Shown here: positions 37,007 to 44,567 of the stretch, one piece after another
Layout: the number at the start of each line of letters is the position of its first letter
Position numbering within the stretch: the first letter of the stretch is position 1
From: Saezia sanguinis
Lineage (GTDB): Bacteria > Pseudomonadota > Gammaproteobacteria > Burkholderiales > Burkholderiaceae_C
Direction of reading: 5' to 3'
DNA: 64,000 nt
Assembly: GCF_003991585.1 (NCBI RefSeq)
Contig: NZ_PQSP01000010.1
Coordinates: 1-64,000, forward strand
The notes under the pieces: model-generated
Told to the model about the DNA's origin: nothing
Databases searched by the model: none
The model's input: the letters and a program-made list of their open reading frames with translations, nothing else
Program-made: the position numbers and the translations under genes

Positions 37007-37096
37007 ACAGCAGGCGGTTACCCACACAACCATACGCCAAATCCCGCTAAAATAACTTCTTTTTGAGATTCACTGTTTTCATTATCAGAATACTTC
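37007..37096 (+). promoter_or_regulatory. Spacer with probable promoter before array copy 5
   Basis: CCCGCTAAAAT, with TAAAAT at 37048-37053, lies 49 bp upstream of the copy 5 start. The element matches those before copies 1 and 4. No clear -35. Confidence 0.4.
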
Positions 37097-39040
37097 ATGA
37101 CCTATAAGCCAGAGATTGACGGTCTGCGCGCTGTCGCCGTACTCCTTGTTTTGCTGTGCCATATGCAACTGGGCGCCCCCGGCGGTTTTATTGGTGTGGA
37201 CGTCTTTTTTGTCATCTCCGGTTTTCTGATCACCTCCATTGTGGTTGGTGGCATGACACAGGGCAAATTCTCATTCTGGAACTTCTATGGCCGCCGCTTT
37301 GTGCGCCTGTATCCGGCGCTGATCGTCGTCACACTGCTGACGCTGCTCGCAGGTATTTTGCTGACCGATCCGGTCACACTCGAAAACCTCAGCCGCTCAG
37401 GCCGTTACGCCATCACATCCACCTCCAACATTTTCTTTAGAGACCACCTGGGTTATTTCGCCATTGCCGCCCAGAAGCAGCCGTTCCTGCATACCTGGTC
37501 GCTGGGCGTGGAGTGGCAGTTCTACCTGGTCTGGCCGGTCATCATCTGGCTGGTGCTGAAGTTCTCCAAAAAAATGGCATGGCTGGTCGCCGTTCTGGCA
37601 TTGATCACCATCGGTTCGGTTGCTGCCAGCCAGTGGGCCATCTCACACGACCCCAAAGGGGCGTATTACCTGATGCACTTTCGGGCTTTTGAACTCGGTA
37701 TCGGCGCACTGCTGGTCTTTGTATATGAAAAACAGGCCAGCATGCTCACCTCGGTCAGCCTGATGATTGCCGGCATGGCCGCCATCATCTGCTCGGCCTT
37801 CTTTTATTCGCCTGCCACCCCCTTTCCGGGTATAGCTGCGCTGTTGCCCTGTCTGGGAGCAGCCGCGTGTATTTATGGCGGCAAAGGGTTTGTCGCCGGT
37901 AACATCTTGCGCTGCGCGCCTGTGGTCTACATCGGCAAAATATCGTATTCGGTTTACCTGGTGCACTGGCCGCTGCTCGTGCTGTATACATATTATGTCT
38001 ATCGCGACATCCGTATCACAGAAAAAATAATGCTGGTGCTCGTTTCGCTGCTGCTTGGCGCGTTGGTTTACCGGTTGGTCGAGCAGCGCATTAACTGGAA
38101 ACGCCTGGCCAATAAAAAAGCAGGATGTGCCGTCATGATGGCCCTGGTGGTGGCCAGCACAGGTGCCATGCTTTACACCGGTAAATACGGCGAAGGCCTG
38201 CCCTGGCGTGCCGCCACCCCGGAACTGCAAAATGCATCCTACCTGACCTGGGGTGGCAAAGGGTTTGCATTCACCACCCCACTGGGTAACCCGCAAGGCC
38301 ATGAACTGGGCATTATTGCCGGAGACAGCTTTGCCGGCAGCCTGTCCATTGGCGTGAATGCCGCCTTGCAGGACAGCGGCCAGATGATCCAGCAGATCAC
38401 CTACCCTGGCTGTGTCATTTCAGAAATTGACGCCAGCACGCAGGTCACCCAGGAGTGCCGTGTTACTTCGGCACAGGCCATTGACCGCGCCAGAACCCAG
38501 GGCCTGCCCCTGATTTTGGTGCAGGCATGGGGCACATCCGTGACGCTGGATGAGCGCAATGTCGCCATCTTATCGGACTATCGCACGCGCGAAAGCTATA
38601 CCCAGTTCATCGAAAACAACCTCAACGACATCCGTGCCAAAATCGGGCACCAACCGTTGATTCTGGTTGCCAGCGTGCCTTACCGGCGCTGGGGTGAAGA
38701 CGAAAAGGAATGCCTGATGCGGCCTGCGCTGGCCACACGCAATTGCCTGCAACAGCTTGAGCCCTATCCCCCCCGCCAAACACCGGTGGCCGAATTCAAC
38801 GATTTTCTGAAAAACTATGCCGATACCCACGAACAGGTCTATTACATAGACCCGGCACCGGCACTCTGCCCGGGCGGCATGTGCAATGCCATGCGCAATG
38901 CCATGCTGTATAACGACGGTTTCCACCTGTCTGCCTATGGCTCGGTGGAAGCGGGCGCTTATATTGTGCAGGAAATCCGGCGTATTCTGAATACCCCCGC
39001 AACGCCCGAACCCTCGGCCCAGCCAAGCAATGACGTATAA
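37097..39040 (+). CDS. Acyltransferase 3 / SGNH fusion, array copy 5
   Basis: 647 residues. Membrane half with GGFIGVDVFFVISGFLITSI and HTWSLGVEWQFYLVWPVIIW. SGNH half with Ser411 in AGDSFAGSLSIG and NDGFHLSAYG near the C-terminus. Cysteines in YPGCVI, TQECRVT, KECLMRPALATRNC and LCPGGMC. Its end overlaps the start of copy 6 by 11 bp, so copies 5 and 6 are probably cotranscribed. Confidence 0.9.
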   Translation: MTYKPEIDGLRAVAVLLVLLCHMQLGAPGGFIGVDVFFVISGFLITSIVVGGMTQGKFSFWNFYGRRFVRLYPALIVVTLLTLLAGILLTDPVTLENLSRSGRYAITSTSNIFFRDHLGYFAIAAQKQPFLHTWSLGVEWQFYLVWPVIIWLVLKFSKKMAWLVAVLALITIGSVAASQWAISHDPKGAYYLMHFRAFELGIGALLVFVYEKQASMLTSVSLMIAGMAAIICSAFFYSPATPFPGIAALLPCLGAAACIYGGKGFVAGNILRCAPVVYIGKISYSVYLVHWPLLVLYTYYVYRDIRITEKIMLVLVSLLLGALVYRLVEQRINWKRLANKKAGCAVMMALVVASTGAMLYTGKYGEGLPWRAATPELQNASYLTWGGKGFAFTTPLGNPQGHELGIIAGDSFAGSLSIGVNAALQDSGQMIQQITYPGCVISEIDASTQVTQECRVTSAQAIDRARTQGLPLILVQAWGTSVTLDERNVAILSDYRTRESYTQFIENNLNDIRAKIGHQPLILVASVPYRRWGEDEKECLMRPALATRNCLQQLEPYPPRQTPVAEFNDFLKNYADTHEQVYYIDPAPALCPGGMCNAMRNAMLYNDGFHLSAYGSVEAGAYIVQEIRRILNTPATPEPSAQPSNDV

Positions 39041-40994
39041 ACCCGAACTTGACGGCCTGCGCGCCGTTGCCGTATTGCTGGTGCTGCTGTGCCACATGCA
39101 ATTGGGCATGAGCGGTGGCTTTGTCGGGGTTGATGTCTTTTTTGTTATTTCCGGCTTTTTGATCACCTCCATTGTGGTTGGCAGCCTGAGCAATGGCCGG
39201 TTTTCATTCTGGAATTTTTATGGCCGCCGTTTTGTGCGCCTGTATCCGGCACTGATCACCGTCACACTGCTGACCTTTCTGGTTGCCTTTGTGCTGGCCG
39301 ACCCGGTTACGCTGGCCAATATGGCACGCACCGGCAAATATGCACTGGCCTCAGCATCCAATATATTTTTCAGCAAGCACCAGGGCTATTTTGACTTTGG
39401 CGCCGACAAGCAACTGTTCTTGCATACCTGGTCGCTGGGTGTGGAATGGCAGTTTTACCTGATCTGGCCGGTTCTGGTTTGGGCTGTATTTAAACTGCCG
39501 GCAAAATTCACCCGCATTGCTCTGATTGCACTGCTGGCGCTGATCACACTGGCATCGCTGGCGGCCTCACAGGTCATGATCAGCACACATGCGGTCAACG
39601 CCTATTACCTGATGCCCTACCGCGCATTTGAGCTGGGCATTGGCGCGCTGCTGGTATTTGTATATGACCGCCAGATCAACCCCGCAGCCAGCGTTGCGCT
39701 GATGGTTGCAGGCATTGCCGCCATTGTTTATTCGGCCTGTGTTTATACGCCTGCAACGCCTTTCCCCGGACTGGCTGCATTACTGCCCTGCCTGGGAGCC
39801 GCCGCCTGTATGTACGCAGGCAAAGGTTTTGCCACCGGCAACGTATTGCGCTGGGCACCTGTGGTTTACATCGGCAAAATCTCCTATTCAGTTTACCTGG
39901 TGCACTGGCCGTTGCTGCTGTTCTACCGCTACTATGTTTTCCGTGAGCTCAATAGCATTGAAAAAATCATTCTGCTGCTGGCTTCATTGCTGCTTGGCGC
40001 GTTGATCTATCATCTGATCGAACAGAAGATCAACTGGAAAGGTCTGAAAAACAAACTGCATGGCTGCATCGCCATGCTTGCCGTGGTGTGTGCCATCGTT
40101 GCGGGTTTTCAGTACACCAGCAAAAGCGACGGCCTGCCCTGGCGTTTAGGTGCGCAGCAGGGCCTGTATTCAGAAGACTATGTGGAAGGCGGCACGCCAG
40201 GCAATTTCAGTGTGACGCATTTTGGCGACCCGCAAGGCCGGCGCATTGCCTACCTGCTCGGCGACAGTTTCTCGGCCCACTACTATGTGGGGTTTAATGC
40301 CGCCCTGAGCCCGCGCAACGAATACATTGAAGCCATTTTCAATTTTGGCTGCTTCATGTCAGACGCCTATCCCATGCTGGGCACGCCTTCTGCATTGCGG
40401 CAAACCTGTGTGGATTTATATCACAAGGCCGTCAGCGAAGTGAACACACAGCATCTGCCTTTGATACTGGCACAAGACTGGCTGCTTTACTACAGCCATG
40501 AACCGATTGACCACCGCGAATCCAACCGCTTTACCAACGAAGCGGCATTTTACGATTTCCTGGATATGCACCTGCAAAGCATTCAGAATGACATTGGCGA
40601 TAATCCGCTGGTCATTTTGTCGCTGCCCAACTATTACCGTTACCATTTCAACATTGCCGAATGCCTGACGCGCCCGCCCTGGCTGCCGCAAGTCTGTGAC
40701 CGGCAGGCTTATGCCCCCTATGCAGCCAAAGATGCGTTGTCAGGACGTATCAACGCGCAGTTGAAAGCCTATGCCGACACGCATGAAAACGCCTATTTCA
40801 TTGATGTCACCCCCACAGTCTGCCCGGACGGCATCTGCCGCCTGGAAGACGACATCAAGATCTATAACGACGGGCGTCATTTCTCACGCTATGGCTCACG
40901 GCTGGCGGCGGCTGACGTCATCCAGGCGCTGGATCAGATCATCAGCCACCAGGCTGCAACGGCTGCGGCGGCGCCAGCACAGGCAGACCGGTAA
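39030..40994 (+). CDS. Acyltransferase 3 / SGNH fusion, array copy 6
   Basis: 654 residues, the longest and most divergent copy in its C-terminal half. The start reads MTYKPELDGLRAVAVLLVLL (Leu instead of Ile at residue 7). SGNH half with Ser413 in LGDSFSAHYYVG and NDGRHFSRYG, and LPNYYRYHFN in place of the usual VPYxRW segment, which suggests a different acceptor. Cysteines in NFGCFM, RQTCVDL, AECLTRPPWLPQVC and VCPDGIC are kept. The tail is Ala-rich. Last gene of the array. Confidence 0.9.
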   Translation: MTYKPELDGLRAVAVLLVLLCHMQLGMSGGFVGVDVFFVISGFLITSIVVGSLSNGRFSFWNFYGRRFVRLYPALITVTLLTFLVAFVLADPVTLANMARTGKYALASASNIFFSKHQGYFDFGADKQLFLHTWSLGVEWQFYLIWPVLVWAVFKLPAKFTRIALIALLALITLASLAASQVMISTHAVNAYYLMPYRAFELGIGALLVFVYDRQINPAASVALMVAGIAAIVYSACVYTPATPFPGLAALLPCLGAAACMYAGKGFATGNVLRWAPVVYIGKISYSVYLVHWPLLLFYRYYVFRELNSIEKIILLLASLLLGALIYHLIEQKINWKGLKNKLHGCIAMLAVVCAIVAGFQYTSKSDGLPWRLGAQQGLYSEDYVEGGTPGNFSVTHFGDPQGRRIAYLLGDSFSAHYYVGFNAALSPRNEYIEAIFNFGCFMSDAYPMLGTPSALRQTCVDLYHKAVSEVNTQHLPLILAQDWLLYYSHEPIDHRESNRFTNEAAFYDFLDMHLQSIQNDIGDNPLVILSLPNYYRYHFNIAECLTRPPWLPQVCDRQAYAPYAAKDALSGRINAQLKAYADTHENAYFIDVTPTVCPDGICRLEDDIKIYNDGRHFSRYGSRLAAADVIQALDQIISHQAATAAAAPAQADR

Positions 40995-41272
40995 AACACG
41001 CGCCCTGCAGCTCTGGCGGCGGCCTGCCGCCCGATTCAGTGGTTGATATCTCAGTAAGGTTTACAGGCCCAAACTGCGGGCCAGCACCGGCTTTATGCTG
41101 TTTTTTTGCTCAAATACCAACATCTATACGTGAATTAATACACAGAGAACCAAATTTGTGCCACAGTTCTGATGCTGCCTGTCTACAGTGAATACTGGTT
41201 ATGCTACATTGAAATCAACAAGGCCCACCAACTGAATACCTGTGATTGCAGGTGACCTGATGGAGATGCATC

Positions 41273-41596
41273 ATGAGCGCAAACAGAAACAGCAAACATG
41301 CGGAGTTTGATCTCAGCCCGGAGAAGATCAGCATGCTGATACGCTGGATTGACGAGCGTATTGCGCCCATGCTTTCTCATGACCGGGATACCTTACAGCA
41401 TGTGATTCCCGATTACCTGCGGTTTATCCAGCAGGCCTACAACGCTGGCGACCATGCACGTTTTGCCAACCTGGGCATCGCCAACGTACTGGGCATGATC
41501 ATCCAGGATATTTTCGGCTTCTACACCCACGACCAGGGGATGGCGCTGATGCAGGAATTTTCACAACACATCGCAAAGACTCTGGATATCCAGTAG
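41273..41596 (+). CDS. Hypothetical protein
   Basis: A 107-residue soluble, mostly helical protein (MSANRNSKHAEFDLSPEKIS; IRWIDERIAPMLSHDRDTLQ; ends SQHIAKTLDIQ). GGAG sits 7 nt before the ATG, a good ribosome-binding site, so the gene is likely real. No family recognised. It follows the array after a 278-bp gap in which I saw nothing but a GC-rich short hairpin near 41012-41030. Confidence 0.6.
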   Translation: MSANRNSKHAEFDLSPEKISMLIRWIDERIAPMLSHDRDTLQHVIPDYLRFIQQAYNAGDHARFANLGIANVLGMIIQDIFGFYTHDQGMALMQEFSQHIAKTLDIQ

Positions 41597-41657
41597 GCCG
41601 CCCGGCTCAACATTGCAGCAACATGGCAGTTGTAAGTGCAGATGCACCTGGGCTGCT

Positions 41658-41993
41658 TTAATTCATCCCTGGAAAAGACGTCACAAATTTGATCGTGAAG
41701 TCAGGGAACGAATTGACATACCTGACGGTAAAGTCCGGAAAATTTTCAACAAACTTCCACTCACCACAGGCTGAGGCAAATGCACTGTCGGGCCGCACAT
41801 GCAGATCGGCAAAACTGGAAACAACCTGCACATCAAAATCAGCAAAGCTTGTCACCACCTTGACGTTGCCATATAACGGCACGCCGTTATATGTGCAATT
41901 GGCTTTATCAATGCCCTGCCTGGCCTGCGCAACAGGCATTGTGCAGATACTTAACAAAAGCATGGCACCAGATAAAAACGCGGCCTTTTTCAC
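41658..41993 (-). CDS. Exported 7(1) septoil knot domain protein
   Basis: A 111-residue protein with a signal peptide (KKAAFLSGAMLLLSICTMPV). The mature part is a run of short beta repeats of about 10 residues: VKVVTSFADFDV, VQVVSSFADLHV, WKFVENFPDFTV, RYVNSFPDFTI, KFVTSFPG. This V-x-SF-P/A-D-F/L repeat, with the CG-W in the middle, is what I know of the 7(1) septoil knot family. The start is GTG at 41993, with AGGAGG 5 nt upstream; a longer frame to 42032 is less likely. Function unknown. Confidence 0.8.
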   Translation of the reverse strand: MKKAAFLSGAMLLLSICTMPVAQARQGIDKANCTYNGVPLYGNVKVVTSFADFDVQVVSSFADLHVRPDSAFASACGEWKFVENFPDFTVRYVNSFPDFTIKFVTSFPGMN

Positions 41994-42038
41994 GTCAGCC
42001 TCCTTTAACCTGTTCTGAGACCACAGCATCAATGCCCA

Positions 42039-42683
42039 TCAATCCGCCGCTGCAAGACGGCATTGCCGGTCAAACGCTGCGGTCAGTTGATCCTCTGTCT
42101 GATCCGGGTGTGCATACACTTCATCAATCGCGTCGAACGTAACGGCCTGCACCACCGGCAGCAACAAACGCTGACGTTCCGCATCCGCACTTTGCGCCAC
42201 ACCCTCCTGCATGCCTTTGAGCACCATCGCCTGCACCTGCTGCGCCGGAATACTGCCGGCATCGCGCAGTCTCACACTGGCCGCGATCACCTGGTTGACA
42301 CGCTCACAGGTATTGTTCATGGTATGCATGAATTGAGGCTGATACATGACACATGCCGAACTGAACTGTTCAGTGCCGACCTCTGGCGCTTGCTGGCTGT
42401 GCAAGAGCATTTCGGCAGCCACAAAGGCTTGCATCAGTTTTTGCGACACCGGCGCCGCCCTGGTTGCAATGCCCTGCATCACCTCATCGGCCGATTCGCC
42501 TTGTGCCAGTGACGCCATAATGTGCCCGGCCATTTCGTCCATAGCATCACAGCCTGTACCAGGTGGTGCAGCGGTTTCTACCGGGTGCGCATACGCTGTA
42601 CATAGACCTGTCAGCAGTACAACACCAGCCACCGTTTTAGACACATATTTCAACGCCACTTTCACCACCATTCCCACCGCCAT
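42039..42683 (-). CDS. Exported hypothetical protein
   Basis: A 214-residue protein with an N-terminal signal peptide (VSKTVAGVVLLTGLCTAYAH). The mature part is helical and acidic, with four cysteines (GCDAMDEMAG, SSACVMYQPQ, NNTCERVNQV, RQCRLAAAD at the end), possibly two disulfides. Not recognised. It lies upstream of the septoil-knot gene with 45 bp between, so the two may be cotranscribed. Confidence 0.6.
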   Translation of the reverse strand: MAVGMVVKVALKYVSKTVAGVVLLTGLCTAYAHPVETAAPPGTGCDAMDEMAGHIMASLAQGESADEVMQGIATRAAPVSQKLMQAFVAAEMLLHSQQAPEVGTEQFSSACVMYQPQFMHTMNNTCERVNQVIAASVRLRDAGSIPAQQVQAMVLKGMQEGVAQSADAERQRLLLPVVQAVTFDAIDEVYAHPDQTEDQLTAAFDRQCRLAAAD

Positions 42684-42989
42684 CTCCCGCCTTTCAACCT
42701 GTCATGACCCCAACGGCCATGCTGCCGGGCAGTATAACGTATAGCGCTACCGATACCGGTTTTTTCGGATTTTTTGCTCTGCATTATTTACACGCATTGC
42801 CCCTATTCAGACGCGTTAGAAAATGATGACTGAAAAATATATGATTTGATTGTGAAATAAAATGTTCGACCATGGTAATGCTGCATAACGCTTTACCAAC
42901 CCTATGCAGCCAGCCTGGTGATTCCATGACCAAACCGCTTTTCATGGAATTTATGACTACTCCAATTAAATCAACAGGAGATCGGCACT
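42684..42989. other. Intergenic, divergent promoters
   Basis: 306 bp between divergent genes. On the minus strand TATACG/TATACT near 42735-42745 could be a -10 for the exported protein gene. No gene seen. Confidence 0.35.
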
Positions 42990-44510
42990 ATGCCCGCAAT
43001 TAAACCCGGTTCTTACGGTTTTCCCGTTAAGCTCAAAAAGCGTTATGGCAACTTTATCGGTGGCAAGTGGGTTCCCCCGGTCAAGGGAGAATACTTCGAC
43101 AACATCACCCCTGTGACAGGGCAACCGATCTGCCAGGTGGCTAATTCCACTACTGAAGACATTGACATGGCACTTGATGCAGCGCACAAAGCCAAAGATG
43201 CCTGGGGCAATACAACGGTTGCAGAACGTGCGTTGATCCTCAACCGCATTGCCGACCGCATGCAGGAAAATCTGGAACTGATCGCCACAGTGGAAACATG
43301 GGACAACGGCAAGCCCATCCGTGAAACGATGGCCGCCGACATTCCGCTGGCGATTGATCACTTCCGCTATTTTGCCGGTTGTATTCGCGCCCAGGAAGGT
43401 ACGCTGGGTGAAATCGACCATGACACTGTGGCCTACCATTTTCACGAGCCTTTAGGCGTTGTCGGTCAGATCATTCCATGGAACTTCCCGATTCTGATGG
43501 CCACCTGGAAACTGGCCCCAGCACTGGCTGCGGGTAACTGCATTGTGTTAAAACCGGCCAAATTCACGCCCCTGTCCATTCTGATCGTCGCCGAACTGAT
43601 TCAGGATATTCTGCCTCCCGGCGTGCTCAACATCGTCAACGGCCCTGGCGGCAAAATCGGTGACTACCTGGCTAAATCCAAACGCATTGCCAAAGTCGGC
43701 TTCACCGGCTCCACCGAAGTGGGTATCGACATCATGCGCAGCGCATCACAGAACGTCACCCCGGTCACGCTGGAACTTGGCGGCAAATCGCCCAATGTCT
43801 TTTTTGAAGATGTGATGGACCGGGATGATGATTTTCTGGACAAAGCGCTGGAAGGGTTTGCCATGTTTGCGCTCAACCAGGGCGAAATCTGCACCTGCCC
43901 TTCCCGTGTGCTGATTCAGGAATCGATTTACGAAAAATTCATTAAAAAAGCCATCAAGCGTGTGAAAGCCATCAAACAGGGCAACCCGCTGGATAAAAGC
44001 ACCATGGTCGGCGCACAGGTTGCACAGCAGCAGATAGACACCATCACCAATTACATCAAGATTGGTAAAAAAGAAGGTGCCAAACTGCTCACCGGTGGCA
44101 AGCAGGCCAAGCTGCCCGGTGAACTGGCCGGCGGCTTTTACATAGACCCGACAGTGTTTGCCGGTACCAACGACATGTGCATTTTCCAGGAAGAAATTTT
44201 TGGACCGGTGCTGGCTGTCGCCACCTTCAAAGACATGGATGATGCGCTGCGTATTGCCAACGACACCATCTACGGGCTGGGCTCAGGCGTGTGGACCCGC
44301 AACATCAATACGGCTTACCGCATGGGACGCGGCATTCAGGCTGGCCGGGTGTGGACCAACTGCTACCACATGTACCCGGCACACGCCGCATTTGGCGGTT
44401 ACAAGATGTCAGGCATCGGACGCGAAACGCACAAGATGGTACTGGAACACTACCAGCAGACCAAAAACCTGCTGGTCAGTTACAGTGAAAAACCGGTAGG
44501 TTTCTTCTGA
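42990..44510 (+). CDS. NAD+-dependent aldehyde dehydrogenase (AldB/ExaC-like)
   Basis: A 506-residue aldehyde dehydrogenase oxidising short-chain aldehydes such as acetaldehyde to acids. Cofactor region [20 protein letters not shown], Gly-rich [10 protein letters not shown], the general base in [12 protein letters not shown] and the catalytic cysteine C301 in [13 protein letters not shown]303 is also a Cys, as in the class related to acetaldehyde/chloroacetaldehyde dehydrogenases. C-terminal [12 protein letters not shown] is normal. AGGAG lies about 9 nt upstream. Single gene with its own terminator. Confidence 0.93.
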   Translation: MPAIKPGSYGFPVKLKKRYGNFIGGKWVPPVKGEYFDNITPVTGQPICQVANSTTEDIDMALDAAHKAKDAWGNTTVAERALILNRIADRMQENLELIATVETWDNGKPIRETMAADIPLAIDHFRYFAGCIRAQEGTLGEIDHDTVAYHFHEPLGVVGQIIPWNFPILMATWKLAPALAAGNCIVLKPAKFTPLSILIVAELIQDILPPGVLNIVNGPGGKIGDYLAKSKRIAKVGFTGSTEVGIDIMRSASQNVTPVTLELGGKSPNVFFEDVMDRDDDFLDKALEGFAMFALNQGEICTCPSRVLIQESIYEKFIKKAIKRVKAIKQGNPLDKSTMVGAQVAQQQIDTITNYIKIGKKEGAKLLTGGKQAKLPGELAGGFYIDPTVFAGTNDMCIFQEEIFGPVLAVATFKDMDDALRIANDTIYGLGSGVWTRNINTAYRMGRGIQAGRVWTNCYHMYPAHAAFGGYKMSGIGRETHKMVLEHYQQTKNLLVSYSEKPVGFF

Positions 44511-44536
44511 TCGTTGACAGAAGCCTTTGCATGCAG

Positions 44537-44567
44537 CCACCCCGGATAAAAGCCGGGGTGGTTTTTA
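44537..44567. terminator. Terminator between aldehyde dehydrogenase and autotransporter genes
   Basis: CCACCCCGG (44537-44545) pairs with CCGGGGTGG (44553-44561), 7-nt loop, followed by TTTTTATTT. The T tract overlaps the stop codon of the convergent autotransporter gene. Confidence 0.88.

Noticed and set aside
29129-40994. Possibility that the acyltransferase array is an assembly duplication artefact
   Set aside because: The copies differ throughout at the nucleotide and protein level, have distinct C-terminal halves and different junctions (ATGA overlap, 11-bp overlap, 90- and 149-bp gaps).
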